A stretch of 64,000 nt of DNA from Listeria monocytogenes (GTDB lineage Bacteria; Bacillota; Bacilli; Lactobacillales; Listeriaceae): assembly GCF_900187225.1 (NCBI RefSeq), contig NZ_LT906436.1, positions 744,001-808,000 of the forward strand, in the 5' to 3' direction. A program made the position numbers and the translations under genes. The notes under the pieces were generated by a model that saw only the letters and a list, made by a program, of their open reading frames with translations, was not told the origin of the DNA and did not search any database. Shown here piece by piece: positions 54,001-62,501 of the stretch. The first letter of the stretch is position 1, and each line of letters starts with the position of its first letter.

Positions 54001-55444
54001 ACGTCCATTATTCACGAAAGAAATGAAGAAAACATATACTATCTTAGCGCCACAGCTAGCGCCAACCCATTTTGAAATGTTGGAGGCTGCTTGTAGAGTG
54101 GGTGGTTATAATTTAGAAGTATTACCAGCAGTTACACCTCGTGCGGTGGATGAAGGCTTACGTTATGTCAATAACGATGCTTGTTATCCAGCAATTTTAA
54201 CTATTGGACAAATGATGGATGCACTAAAAAATGGCGATTATGATGTAAATAATTTAGCTGTTTTAATGACACAAACAGGTGGTGGATGTCGGGCTACCAA
54301 CTATATCTCGATGCTGAAAAAAGCCCTCGGAGAAGCTGGCCTGGATCATATCCCAGTTATTTCTCTTAATGCCAACGGTTTAGAAAAACAACCAGGCTTT
54401 AAAATGACGCCAAAAGTTCTTGTTCGTTTCCTAGCCGGAATTAGCTTAGGCGATGCGCTCGACCGGATGCTTTACCGTACTAGACCATATGAAGTGGAAC
54501 CAGGAAGTGCTAATAAAATGTTCCGTCATTATCTTGATGCTGGTCGTGCGTTAATGGAAAATTATTCTTTTGGAGCATATAAAAAATTAGCAAATGAAAT
54601 GGTTCGCGCCTTTGATAACTTACCAATAACAAATGAAGTGAAACCAAGAGTTGGTGTCGTTGGAGAAATTCTCGTGAAATTCCATCCGGGTGCAAATAAC
54701 AATATTGTTGATGTTATTGAAGACGAGGGCGGAGAAGCGGTTGTTCCCGATTTAACAGATTTCATTTTATATTGCTGTTATGACGATCACTTTGCAGCTA
54801 ATACATTTGGTCGTTCCAAAGTAAAATCATTCGCGAAACAAAGCGTCGCCATTCCACTCATTAATCAATTCCGCAAACCAGTGACAGATGCGCTGAAGAA
54901 GAGTGAACGCTTTGAAGCACCGGCGAGTATCGAATCTATCGCTGAAAAAGCGAGTCAATTACTATCACTCGGAAATAAAATGGGTGAAGGCTGGTTCTTA
55001 ACAGGAGAAATGTTTGAATTACTCGATAGTAATGTACCAAATATCGCGTGCTTACAACCATTTGCTTGCTTGCCAAACCATATTACTGGTCGAGGGATGA
55101 TTAAAGGACTCAAAAAAATGTATCCAGAAGCTAACATCATGTCAATTGACTACGATGCCGGCTCAAGCTCTGTGAACCAACTAAATCGAATCAAATTAAT
55201 GCTCTCTATCGCAAGAAAACAACTAGAAACGACAGAAGTTGTGACAGAAAAAGAAACCAATACAAGATTCAATCCAAGAGAAAAAATCCTTGGTAAAGCA
55301 AAACAAGTAAGAGAAAGTGCGCCAGTCGAAATGATTGGAAACAAAGTAAAACAAGCGCGGGATGCAGACCCAGTTGGCGCTATTGCACAAAAAGTGAAAC
55401 ATGTTGCAACTAGTAGCGAGCATGTTCAAACGGATAATGATTAA
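51017..55444 (+). CDS. Giant BadF/HgdC-type activase fused to a 2-hydroxyacyl-CoA dehydratase-like region
   Basis: A 1475-residue fusion. Two ASKHA ATPase modules of the BadF/BadG/HgdC type lie at about 3-255 and 318-580 (LDVGSTTAKAVAL; GIDAGSTTTK), each with its cluster Cys (Cys122 in NACAGGTG; Cys443 in EACSAGCG). A Cys-rich segment CNLCSNTC follows at about 645, then DUF2229/dehydratase-like regions (about 680-1400). Activases reduce a partner [4Fe-4S] enzyme by ATP-driven electron transfer. The fused reaction is unknown. The GTG at 50993 is upstream of the AAAGGGATGAG site; ATG 51017 fits. The C-terminal 60 residues are basic repeats (KAKQVRESAPVE, KVKQARDADPVG). Confidence 0.88.
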   Translation: MIHAGLDVGSTTAKAVALNDQGDILFQTYRRHYSDIKKVTLEIMQDMQKKCGMTEMTFKITGSSGLAISKFLNVPFVQEVIACTEAVEQVIPETDVVIELGGEDAKIIYFSGGIEQRMNNACAGGTGAFIDQIATLLQTDPTGLNELAQNANTIYPIASRCGVFAKTDVQPLLNEGARKEDIAASIFQSVVTQTISGLACGRPIRGKVAFLGGPLTFLDQLRYRFTETLKMRDSDIIAPQNAEYFIALGTAFTGLNDIPLKVDDMIHRLSNMDMTTMATDTVILPALFEKKEDLEDFRARHNQMKAKRAKLEDYEGDAYLGIDAGSTTTKLILMSQTNEILYSFYSSNNGNPLQSVIDATSDLYEILPEKVRVAQSGITGYGESLIKAALKIDVGEIETVAHYRAAREFLPNVDFILDIGGQDMKCMKIKKGALDSLMLNEACSAGCGSFLETFAQTLNLSIEEFAARALEAKAPVDLGSRCTVFMNSKVKQVQKEGVSMEDLSAGLAYSVVKNALQKVIKLRSPKDIGEKVIVQGGTFYNESVLRAFELLTGREVVRPDIAGMMGAYGAALIAREHYETGEVTEMLVLEKLREFSAETSQSRCNLCSNTCQLTVTRFGDDRMFVSGNRCERGERVETKRNLLPNLYAYKLKRTFDYKSLKKSEATRGTIGIPRALNVFENYPLWHTILTNLGFRVVLSSKSSKNLYDKGIETIASEAVCFPAKLTHGHIMDLIKKKADCIFYPSVVYEKPEFGEATNNFNCPVVAGYPEVIRVNVDALEEKNIPMISPFLTLDNEKALIEQMSLAFPEVPAADMEKAVQAGLEEAELCRKDIQAEGEAALTYIKKNKIKGIVLAGHPYHIDPEVNHGIPELITMNGMAVLTEDSISHLGEIDHKLRVENQWKYHARLYRAASFTAKSEDLEFVQLTSFGCGLDAITTDMCQEIIEGHNKVYTLLKIDEINNLGAARIRVRSLKAAMEEREKNNVKPGIMAKPKERPLFTKEMKKTYTILAPQLAPTHFEMLEAACRVGGYNLEVLPAVTPRAVDEGLRYVNNDACYPAILTIGQMMDALKNGDYDVNNLAVLMTQTGGGCRATNYISMLKKALGEAGLDHIPVISLNANGLEKQPGFKMTPKVLVRFLAGISLGDALDRMLYRTRPYEVEPGSANKMFRHYLDAGRALMENYSFGAYKKLANEMVRAFDNLPITNEVKPRVGVVGEILVKFHPGANNNIVDVIEDEGGEAVVPDLTDFILYCCYDDHFAANTFGRSKVKSFAKQSVAIPLINQFRKPVTDALKKSERFEAPASIESIAEKASQLLSLGNKMGEGWFLTGEMFELLDSNVPNIACLQPFACLPNHITGRGMIKGLKKMYPEANIMSIDYDAGSSSVNQLNRIKLMLSIARKQLETTEVVTEKETNTRFNPREKILGKAKQVRESAPVEMIGNKVKQARDADPVGAIAQKVKHVATSSEHVQTDND

Positions 55445-55446
55445 TT

Positions 55447-55478
55447 AAAAAGCAGCCCATTGTATTGGGCTGCTTTTT
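55447..55478. terminator. Bidirectional terminator
   Basis: AAAAGCAGCCCA and TGGGCTGCTTTT form a 12-bp stem flanked by A- and T-runs between the activase and the convergent PhzF gene. Confidence 0.95.
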
Positions 55479-55479
55479 T

Positions 55480-56328
55480 CTATTCAATACTTAAATATTT
55501 AGTTTCACAATAATACCCATTTCCACCTACATATACACGGGCTATTTCGCTATGAACATTTACATCTAATTTAACTAAAATCTCGGAAGGAGAGTGTAGT
55601 GAGTGTCCTTGTTCAAATACATAAAGTTCTTTTTGCAAGTATTGATTTTGATAAAGATAACAGGCCAAAGCACCATTAGAGGTCCCAGTCGCAGCTTCTT
55701 CATTAATGTCAAATAGTGGAGCGAAATTCCGACAAATAATCCGGTCATCACTAAAAGTATACAGATGCATTCCGACCACTTCATAATGCTTACTGACTTT
55801 TTTTACCTCTTCAAAATTCGGCTCTAGGGTATATAAATCTGCTTCACTTTTAATGGGAACTAATATATCCTTTAAACCTGTTGACACAATTTGAATAGGA
55901 TAATGAGTATTTAGTAAGTTTAAATCAAAACAACCAGTTAAATTATTGGCGGGAATTGTATCATAAAAAGTTGGTTGATTTTGTTCCATGAAGATAGTGC
56001 CATCTTTTATTGTAATCGTCAGTACACCGCTATTTGTTTCAATTGTATACTGGCTCTTATGAATTTTATTTAAATGCATCAAAATCGCGAAAGTGCCGAT
56101 TGTCGCATGACCACATAAAGCAACTTCTTCTTTTGGAGTAAAATATTCTAATTTATAATCAGCGCAGTTAGATTCTGTTAGGAAGGCGGTTTCCGCATAG
56201 CCTAGTTGTTTTGCAATGGCCATTTTTTGAGTGTTGGTTAATGTTGGTTCATTTAATACAACACCAGCTTTATTTCCACCTATATTATTCTTACTAAATG
56301 CACTTGCAACATAAATAGATATATCCAT
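55480..56328 (-). CDS. PhzF-family isomerase/epimerase-like protein
   Basis: A 282-residue protein of two similar halves (diaminopimelate-epimerase fold). The N terminus has VASAFSKNNIGGNKAGVVL; the catalytic Glu is in QLGYAETAFLTE; EVALCGHATIGT and AATGTSNGALACYL are family motifs. PhzF members isomerise small metabolites; the substrate here is unknown. The ATG is preceded by AGGGAG. The gene directly upstream (YbaK) is on the same strand, 26 bp away. Confidence 0.9.
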   Translation of the reverse strand: MDISIYVASAFSKNNIGGNKAGVVLNEPTLTNTQKMAIAKQLGYAETAFLTESNCADYKLEYFTPKEEVALCGHATIGTFAILMHLNKIHKSQYTIETNSGVLTITIKDGTIFMEQNQPTFYDTIPANNLTGCFDLNLLNTHYPIQIVSTGLKDILVPIKSEADLYTLEPNFEEVKKVSKHYEVVGMHLYTFSDDRIICRNFAPLFDINEEAATGTSNGALACYLYQNQYLQKELYVFEQGHSLHSPSEILVKLDVNVHSEIARVYVGGNGYYCETKYLSIE

Positions 56329-56354
56329 AAAAACGAAACTCCCTTGTTAAAACT

Positions 56355-56831
56355 TTATTCTTCCGTAATCATCGCAAACTCCGCACGAACTACCTTTTTC
56401 AAATCAGCAGGCGCTAGTTCGATTTGTAGTCCTCTTTTTCCAGCCGAAATCAGCATGGTATCAAGCGATTCAGCGCTGTTATCAATAAACGTTGGAAATA
56501 ATTTCTTCATTCCAATCGGTGAACATCCACCGCGAATATAGCCAGTTAGTTTCTCTAACGAATCTACCGCAATCAATTCACATTTTTTATTACCGCTAAT
56601 CTTTGCCAAATGTTTTAAATGCAAAGTCTTATCGGCAGGAATGCACGCGACGATATTTCCTGTTTTGTCACCAGTCAGGACTAAGGTTTTAAAAATCTGT
56701 GCGGGATTATTCCCTGTTTCTTCCGCAACGTGAAGCGCATCAAGGGAATCCTCGCTCCACGCGTACTCACGTAATTCATAGTTTACCTTCTGTTTATCTA
56801 AAATCCGACACGCATTTGTCTTTTTATTCAA
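56355..56831 (-). CDS. ybaK: YbaK/EbsC Cys-tRNA(Pro) deacylase
   Basis: A 158-residue YbaK-domain protein. FKTLVLTGDKTGNIVACIPAD has the conserved Lys, and the GGCSPIGMKK loop is characteristic. YbaK removes cysteine from mischarged tRNA-Pro in trans. The GTG at 56840 overlaps the GAGGTG site, so TTG 56831 is the likely start. It may be co-transcribed with the PhzF gene downstream. Confidence 0.9.
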   Translation of the reverse strand: MNKKTNACRILDKQKVNYELREYAWSEDSLDALHVAEETGNNPAQIFKTLVLTGDKTGNIVACIPADKTLHLKHLAKISGNKKCELIAVDSLEKLTGYIRGGCSPIGMKKLFPTFIDNSAESLDTMLISAGKRGLQIELAPADLKKVVRAEFAMITEE

Positions 56832-56954
56832 GTCTTTCACCTCAATTAATTCAGAAATATGTACAATTTATGACACTTTTTGTGAAATAGTTGGCTTTTC
56901 CCTTTTCATTCTGTACAATGAAGTGGAATTCAAATAAGAGAGGGAGATTTACTA

Positions 56955-57608
56955 ATGAAAAAAGGGTTATTTAGTATGGTTCTTGTGCTAGCAATGGTAC
57001 TTGTATTAAGTGCATGTGGCGCATCAAGGGTAGAACCAAAAAAAGCAGGAGAAATCACAGTTAATGCCGTAGTTTACAACAAAGATACGGATAAAGTAAA
57101 AGACGTATACGGTGAAGATGGTTCTAAATTCGAAAAAGAATTTGAAACTAGTTTTAAAGAAAGCTTTATCAGTACTTTTACAGCAAGTTTTTCAAGCGAT
57201 GTCAATTTAGACAAACAAGTGGATGAGTTTTATGATGCGCTTCGCAAACAAGTAAACGAAAAAACTTCGTATACTACTAAAGTAACAAATGATGACAAAG
57301 AAAGTCCAGAAATTCAATTCGCTATTAAAGGCCTTGATATGAAAGGCGTTCAAACAGAATTAGTGGAAGAATTAACAAAAGCAGCAACTGCTGATCCATC
57401 CATTGCATCAGATGATCAAAAAATGGCTGAAAAAACAATGGAAATCTATACTAAAGCTGTTCAAAATGCAGATGCAGTATCAGAAGCTAAAACAGTTACA
57501 CTTAAATTAAAAGCAGATCCAGATGACGATTCTTTATGGAAAATGGAAAACGATATGGCATTCATGCAAGAACTAACAACAGCATTCTTTATGGGTGGCA
57601 TGAACTAA
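56955..57608 (+). CDS. Lipoprotein, DUF5105-like
   Basis: A 217-residue lipoprotein: a basic start, hydrophobic core and lipobox VLSAC with Cys near residue 22. The exported part is helical and acidic with a KFEKEFETSFKESF segment, matching the DUF5105 type common in Listeria and Bacillus. GAGAGGGAG precedes the ATG. No partner gene is nearby and no function is known. A terminator follows. Confidence 0.82.
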   Translation: MKKGLFSMVLVLAMVLVLSACGASRVEPKKAGEITVNAVVYNKDTDKVKDVYGEDGSKFEKEFETSFKESFISTFTASFSSDVNLDKQVDEFYDALRKQVNEKTSYTTKVTNDDKESPEIQFAIKGLDMKGVQTELVEELTKAATADPSIASDDQKMAEKTMEIYTKAVQNADAVSEAKTVTLKLKADPDDDSLWKMENDMAFMQELTTAFFMGGMN

Positions 57609-57620
57609 GATTTTTATAGA

Positions 57621-57653
57621 CACCAGCAACTTTCGGGTTGTTGGTGTTTTTTT
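57621..57653 (+). terminator. Terminator after the lipoprotein gene
   Basis: CACCAGCAAC (57621-57630) pairs with GTTGTTGGTG (57637-57646; one G-U), loop TTTCGG, then T7. Confidence 0.9.
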
Positions 57654-57708
57654 GTTTTTAAGAATAAATGTTATAATAACACTAAGATTTATTAATGGGA
57701 GGTGCTAT

Positions 57709-58599
57709 ATGACTACTATAAAAATCGCATTAATCCAACAAAAAGCAGTACCAAATAATAAGGAAGCCAATTTAAAATTAGCCATTCAATATATAAAAGA
57801 AGCGCATGAAAAAGGAGCAGATTTAGTACTTTTCCCAGAAATGTGGTCAAACGGTTATGCGCCACCTTTTGAAGATGCTTTTAATTATCCACTAGCTACT
57901 GGTTTTGGTGCAGAACGATTCAAGTGGTTAAATGAAGCAATCGAAGCAGACAGTGCATATGTCTCAACGCTGAAAAAACTTGCCAAAGAGTTGCAGATTG
58001 GCATTTGCGCTACGTATTTGTCTAAAACGGAACAAAAAATACAAAATACTGCTATTATTATTGACCGAAAAGGAGAAATAATTTTAGACTATGCCAAAGT
58101 CCATACGTGTGATTTTTCTTTAGAAATATTACTACAAAGTGGCGAGGAATTTAAAGTTTGTGAGTTTGATGGTATTAAGCTGGGGGTCATGATTTGCTAT
58201 GATCGCGAGTTTCCAGAAAGCGCCAGAGTTCTCATGCTAAAAGGTGCAGAAATTATTCTCGTTCCAAATGCATGCGATATGAATCCAGCCAGACTTAATC
58301 AACTAAATTCTCGTGCTTTTGAAAACATGGTTGGCGTAGCGATGGCAAACTATCCTGGCGAAAAATGGGGCAGATCCACTGCTTTTTCCCCGATTGTTTT
58401 TGATGAAAATGGGGATTACCGCGATAATACGATTATTGAAACAGACGACGTTTCAGAAGGTATTTTTATTGCTGAATTTAATTTAGACGAGATTCGAACT
58501 TACCGGGAAAATGAAACGTGGGGAAATGCCTACCGAAAACCGCAAACATATACAGATTTAATAAGTTTAGATGTAAAAGCGCCATTTAAACGAAATTAA
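57709..58599 (+). CDS. Carbon-nitrogen hydrolase (nitrilase/omega-amidase superfamily)
   Basis: A 296-residue amidase with the catalytic triad visible: Glu in LVLFPEMWSNGY, Lys in YAKVHTCDFS and Cys in GVMICYDREFPES. Such enzymes cleave amides, N-carbamoyl compounds or omega-amides in the cytoplasm. The frame extends back to 57652 but includes a TATAAT-type promoter near 57671; ATG 57709 follows GGGAGG. It is a single gene ended by a terminator. Substrate unknown. Confidence 0.9.
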   Translation: MTTIKIALIQQKAVPNNKEANLKLAIQYIKEAHEKGADLVLFPEMWSNGYAPPFEDAFNYPLATGFGAERFKWLNEAIEADSAYVSTLKKLAKELQIGICATYLSKTEQKIQNTAIIIDRKGEIILDYAKVHTCDFSLEILLQSGEEFKVCEFDGIKLGVMICYDREFPESARVLMLKGAEIILVPNACDMNPARLNQLNSRAFENMVGVAMANYPGEKWGRSTAFSPIVFDENGDYRDNTIIETDDVSEGIFIAEFNLDEIRTYRENETWGNAYRKPQTYTDLISLDVKAPFKRN

Positions 58600-58600
58600 A

Positions 58601-58630
58601 AAAACAGAGATGAGCGATTCTCTGTTTTTT
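58601..58630. terminator. Terminator between amidase and DUF554 genes
   Basis: AAAACAGAGA (58601-58610) and TCTCTGTTTT (58619-58628) with flanking A- and T-runs; probably bidirectional. Confidence 0.9.
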
Positions 58631-58633
58631 CTT

Positions 58634-59335
58634 TTAAAAATAATAAAGTCCGGTAACAATCAACGCAACGACTAAAATCCCCGGAACAAGATTCGCGACC
58701 CGAATCTTGGTTAAACCAAGCAAGTTTAGACCAATTGCCAAAATCATAATCCCGCCTGTAGCTGTTAATTCTTTTATAATTAGTGCCATCAGGTCTGCCG
58801 GAACGAATTGATTAATCTGGGTTGCGAATAACGCGATAATACCTTCAAAGAGGAACACTGGAATCGCCGAAAGCATAACACCCCAACCAAGTGTCGTACT
58901 AAGAAGAAGGGCGATAAATCCATCCATTACTGATTTCGTGTAAAGCACATCATGATTTCCGCGAATGCCGCTATCAAGCGCACCGATAATTCCCATCGCA
59001 CCAATTACGAAAATAAGTGTAGCTGTCACAAATCCTTTGGAAACATTACTTTTTCCTTTGGCACCGACTTTACGTTCAATCCAGTGCCCGAGTTGATTCA
59101 GATGGTAATCTATATTAAGCCATTCCCCAATAACGGCTCCAAAACAAATACTTAAAATGACAATAAGCGAGTTGCTCGTTTTAAATGCCATTTGAATGCC
59201 AAGGACGATAACGGATAAACCCATCCCTTTCATGACCGTGTCTTTCATACGTTCAGGGATATTATGTAATTTCATGCCAATAACAGAGCCAATCAAAATC
59301 CCAAGCCCATTCACTAGCGCACCAAGTAGAACCAT
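58634..59335 (-). CDS. DUF554 membrane protein (YdfK/YqgA-like)
   Basis: A 233-residue protein with about six membrane helices, beginning MVLLGALVNGLGILIGSVIG, the typical DUF554 start, and containing GALDSGIRGNHDVLYTKSVMDG. A longer frame from 59389 lacks a ribosome site; ATG 59335 follows AGGGAGGA. It may be a transporter, but no substrate is established for the family. Confidence 0.88.
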   Translation of the reverse strand: MVLLGALVNGLGILIGSVIGMKLHNIPERMKDTVMKGMGLSVIVLGIQMAFKTSNSLIVILSICFGAVIGEWLNIDYHLNQLGHWIERKVGAKGKSNVSKGFVTATLIFVIGAMGIIGALDSGIRGNHDVLYTKSVMDGFIALLLSTTLGWGVMLSAIPVFLFEGIIALFATQINQFVPADLMALIIKELTATGGIMILAIGLNLLGLTKIRVANLVPGILVVALIVTGLYYF

Positions 59336-59416
59336 TTTCTTCCTCCCTTTTTTTGCATATAGCAATAGTATACAGGAAGTTTTCGCCAATTGGGAGTTTT
59401 ATTTCGTACAAAAAAA

Positions 59417-59441
59417 TCGAAGGATCACTTTGATCCTTCGA
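59417..59441 (-). terminator. Terminator of the NmrA-like gene
   Basis: TCGAAGGATCA (59417-59427) and TGATCCTTCGA (59431-59441) with a 3-nt loop; on the minus strand a T-run follows. It lies 9 bp after the NmrA-like gene stop. Confidence 0.9.
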
Positions 59442-59449
59442 CTTTAAGT

Positions 59450-60091
59450 CTATTTTCCGGCTACTGTAAAGCGTTCATTTAAGTGATTAGGTCGTTCAAT
59501 TTCATCTAAAACAGCAATTGCATAGTCTTCCATACTGATAAAACTATTGCCATCGCTACCAAACAGGAGATGATCTTTTCCTATTTGATAGTCTCCAGTG
59601 CGTTCGCCGGGCTCAAACATGGCAGAAGGGCTAATATACGTCCAACTGAATTCTGCTTGATGTGATCTTAAATGCTCTAATTGTTTCGCTTGCGCACGTG
59701 CAGTTGGATAGTACGGCGCTTCCCGAAGACCTTTAGACTCTAAAAGGGTATTCCCGTCTTCATCAATTTGTAGACTAGCTGCTCCGCCAACGACAAGTAA
59801 GCGCGGAGATACAGTACCATTTAAAACAGAAATTAAGTGATCAAGGGAAGTGACATGTTTTTCTGCTTCGTCTGGACTAACGCCATAAGCATCAACTACG
59901 ACATTTTGGTCTGATAAATCTGAAAGGGTTAAATCAAAAATATCTTTTTGCAAAATATTAATATCTTTGTGTGTTTGCGTGATTTTTCCTGCGTTTCTTA
60001 CAATGGCTGTTACTTCGTGACCACGATTTTTTGCTTCTTCTAAAATTCTCGAACCAGCTCGGCCCGTAGCACCAATGATACCAATTTTCAT
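59450..60091 (-). CDS. NAD(P)-binding atypical SDR, NmrA/YwnB-like
   Basis: A 213-residue Rossmann protein. GATGRAGSRI (about 7-16) is the dinucleotide loop; YYPTARAQAKQLEHL and SWTYISPSAMFEPGERTG match the YwnB/BVR-B type. It may be a flavin or biliverdin reductase-like enzyme or a redox sensor. The start follows AGGGGGC. It is single, with a terminator after it. Confidence 0.88.
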   Translation of the reverse strand: MKIGIIGATGRAGSRILEEAKNRGHEVTAIVRNAGKITQTHKDINILQKDIFDLTLSDLSDQNVVVDAYGVSPDEAEKHVTSLDHLISVLNGTVSPRLLVVGGAASLQIDEDGNTLLESKGLREAPYYPTARAQAKQLEHLRSHQAEFSWTYISPSAMFEPGERTGDYQIGKDHLLFGSDGNSFISMEDYAIAVLDEIERPNHLNERFTVAGK

Positions 60092-60174
60092 AAAAAAAGC
60101 CCCCTATTCATTTTTATGGAATAGATTCTCGTTTGATAGAAGAATTATTCCCGAAAGAGGGGACTGGGAAACAT

Positions 60175-61095
60175 TTATTTTTTTGCGGCGTTTGCTAATT
60201 GTTTGATTTTGGCTGCGGAATAAATGTGAGAAATCGTGAAAATAATCAGTGCTAACCAAATGAACATGAATGCAAACAATTGAATATGATCGAAACTTTC
60301 TTTAAATAGTAATACACCGAGTGCGAGCATTAATGTTGGACCGATATATTGCAGGAAGCCAACCATTGTATAGCTGATTTTTTTCGCAGCAGTGGCAAAC
60401 AGAAGGAGTGGGATAGCTGTAACGACACCAGCGCCAACTAAAATAATATTGGTTTGTGCTGCGTACTGCATTAAGCCATTGGTCGCGAAAAAGATTACAT
60501 AAATAAGTGCGAATGGCGTAATAATCATTGTCTCAAGGGTTAAACCAGTCCAAACAGACACGGAAACGACTTTTTTTATTAGCCCGTAAAGCGAGAAAGT
60601 AACAGCCATACCGATTGCTGCCCAAGGAACAGATCCAAGATGCCATGTGAGGATTAAAACACCGATAGTAGCAGAAATAACAGCAATAATTTCGCCACGA
60701 CTCAAGCGTTCTTTTAAGATAACTGTTGCGAGTAATACGTTTACAAGTGGATTTATGTAATAACCAAGACTTGCTTCGGTCACATGCCCACTATTCACCG
60801 TATAAATGAATAAATACCAGTTCGCTGTCACTAAAAAAGCTGCCGCAATAATCGCAATCAGCGTTTTTGGTTTAAGCAATACGTCCTTTGTTTCTTGAAA
60901 AACCATCGAAGCTTTTCGCAAACAAACGATCAAAAATAACATAAAAATAAAAGACCATATAATTCTATAGGCCAAAATCTCCATTGGTGGGACATTTGTG
61001 ACTAGCTTCCAGTAAATCGGAAGGACACCCCAACATACATAAGCGAGAGCGCCAGCGATAATTCCTCCTAGCTGTCCATTTTGTTTATTTTCCAT
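60175..61095 (-). CDS. rarD: RarD-type EamA permease
   Basis: A 306-residue membrane protein with ten helices in two EamA repeats. The start GIIAGALAYVCWGVLPIYWK and the GYYINPLVNVLLATVILKERLS segment are RarD hallmarks. RarD-type proteins are drug/metabolite-family transporters; chloramphenicol sensitivity is the classic name, but the substrate is not settled. An AAGGGGGC site lies about 11 bp before the ATG. Confidence 0.9.
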   Translation of the reverse strand: MENKQNGQLGGIIAGALAYVCWGVLPIYWKLVTNVPPMEILAYRIIWSFIFMLFLIVCLRKASMVFQETKDVLLKPKTLIAIIAAAFLVTANWYLFIYTVNSGHVTEASLGYYINPLVNVLLATVILKERLSRGEIIAVISATIGVLILTWHLGSVPWAAIGMAVTFSLYGLIKKVVSVSVWTGLTLETMIITPFALIYVIFFATNGLMQYAAQTNIILVGAGVVTAIPLLLFATAAKKISYTMVGFLQYIGPTLMLALGVLLFKESFDHIQLFAFMFIWLALIIFTISHIYSAAKIKQLANAAKK

Positions 61096-61164
61096 AGCGA
61101 TGTTAGCCCCCTTTTTTAAACAATAGAACTATTTTAGCTTAAAAGGGGGAATAAAGCTACAAAA

Positions 61165-61195
61165 AAACTACGAATAGGCTAACTATTCGTAGTTT
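61165..61195 (-). terminator. Terminator of the yceI-type gene
   Basis: AAACTACGAATAG and CTATTCGTAGTTT form a 13-bp perfect stem; a T-run follows on the minus strand. Confidence 0.9.
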
Positions 61196-61201
61196 CCACA
61201 A

Positions 61202-61732
61202 TTATTTACTTGCTTCGATTTGGATGTTTAATTTCACTTCGTCGCCGATAAGTACGCCACCAGTTTCTAACGCAGCATTGTAATTAAGGCCAAAGTCTTT
61301 GCGGTTGAATTTACCTTTTGCTTCAAAGCCAGCTACCATGTTGCCAGTATTTGGATCTTTTCCTGTTCCTTCGTAGCTTACTTCTAGTGTAAGAGGTTTG
61401 GTTACGTCGCGAATAGTTAAGTCACCAGTCACTTCGTATTCATCATCGCCGTCAGCTGTGATTTTTGTTGCCGTGAAAGTCACGTTTGGATATTTTTCTA
61501 CATTAAAGAAGTCTTCGCTTTTCAAATGTCCATCACGTTGCGCTTGACGAGTGTCAACAGAGGCTGCTGCAACGGAGAAGTTTAATTTTGCAGAAGTTAA
61601 ATCTTCTGGATCCATTTCGATATCCGCTGTGAAATCGCTAAATGCACCTTTTACTTTTGATACCATCATGTGTTTTACTTGAAATTCGATTGAACTATGT
61701 GCTGGGTCTACGTTCCATTTTTCTACTGTCAT
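61202..61732 (-). CDS. YceI-family lipid-binding-like protein
   Basis: A 176-residue beta-barrel protein: KWNVDPAHSSIEFQVKHMM, SEDFFNVEKYPNVTFTATK and the FGLNYNAALETGGVLIGDEV end are YceI hallmarks. Gram-negative members are periplasmic and bind isoprenoid quinones; this one has no signal peptide, so it is cytoplasmic. GGAGGAAT precedes the ATG. A divergent MarR regulator lies 254 bp away and may control it. Confidence 0.92.
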   Translation of the reverse strand: MTVEKWNVDPAHSSIEFQVKHMMVSKVKGAFSDFTADIEMDPEDLTSAKLNFSVAAASVDTRQAQRDGHLKSEDFFNVEKYPNVTFTATKITADGDDEYEVTGDLTIRDVTKPLTLEVSYEGTGKDPNTGNMVAGFEAKGKFNRKDFGLNYNAALETGGVLIGDEVKLNIQIEASK

Positions 61733-61986
61733 TGTTTCATTCCTCCAAATATGTTTTTTATAAAAGCATTCTCTTATAATCTAGCCTAAATCTTAAGAAA
61801 TTAAACCTGAGAAAAAATACTTTTACGCCTTAGAAAAGCAATTGCTTAACTGTTTATAAGTAAACTATATCATACTTACTTTTAATAAGCAACTATAAAA
61901 ACGTATTAGAAATATATTTTTTTCGTAAATATGATTGAGTTTTTTGGTTAAAGTGCGTAGAATAGGTTACAAGAGGAGGTTGGATG

Positions 61987-62448
61987 ATGGTAGGAATTAA
62001 TACAGATACAGAAAATATTAGTGAACTATTAAAAACTTATTGGTCAATCCAGCGAATTTCAGCGGGATATGCCGATCAAAATGCAGCGAGTTTAGGATTA
62101 ACCATTCAGCAACTTGCCATGATTAATGTGATTTACAGCACACCTGGTATTTCAGTGGCGGATTTAACGAAACGATTAATTATTACTGGAAGTTCGGCTG
62201 CAGCTAATGTTGACGGGTTAATTAGCCTAGGTTTAGTAGTGAAATTAAACAAAACAATTCCAAATGACAGCATGGATTTAACACTCAAGCTTTCGAAAAA
62301 AGGAGAAGACTTATCAAAACGCTCTACTGCAAACGCTTTTATGTACAAAGCCATGATGAAAGTATTCGAAAACCTGACCGAAAACGAAATAGAAGAATTA
62401 ATTCGTCTAAATAAAAAAGTCGAAACCTTACTGAAAAAGAGTAAATAA
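61987..62448 (+). CDS. MarR-family regulator
   Basis: A 153-residue winged-helix protein. LGLTIQQLAMINVIYSTPG, SVADLTKRLIITGSSAAANV (recognition region) and the dimerising C-terminal helix match MarR. Two ATGs are possible: 61984 is only 4 bp from AGGAGG, so 61987 is preferred. The AT-rich 254-bp gap toward the divergent YceI gene contains no clear palindrome that I can see. The target is unknown; YceI is the obvious candidate. Confidence 0.87.
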   Translation: MVGINTDTENISELLKTYWSIQRISAGYADQNAASLGLTIQQLAMINVIYSTPGISVADLTKRLIITGSSAAANVDGLISLGLVVKLNKTIPNDSMDLTLKLSKKGEDLSKRSTANAFMYKAMMKVFENLTENEIEELIRLNKKVETLLKKSK

Positions 62449-62501
62449 AAACATCTCCTGTATCATTCAAGTAAAAATGAATGAACAAGAGATGTTTTTT
62501 T
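62447..62501. terminator. Bidirectional terminator
   Basis: Outer stem AAAACATCTC / GAGATGTTTT and inner TCATTCA / TGAATGA, flanked by A- and T-runs, between the convergent MarR and permease genes. Confidence 0.9.
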
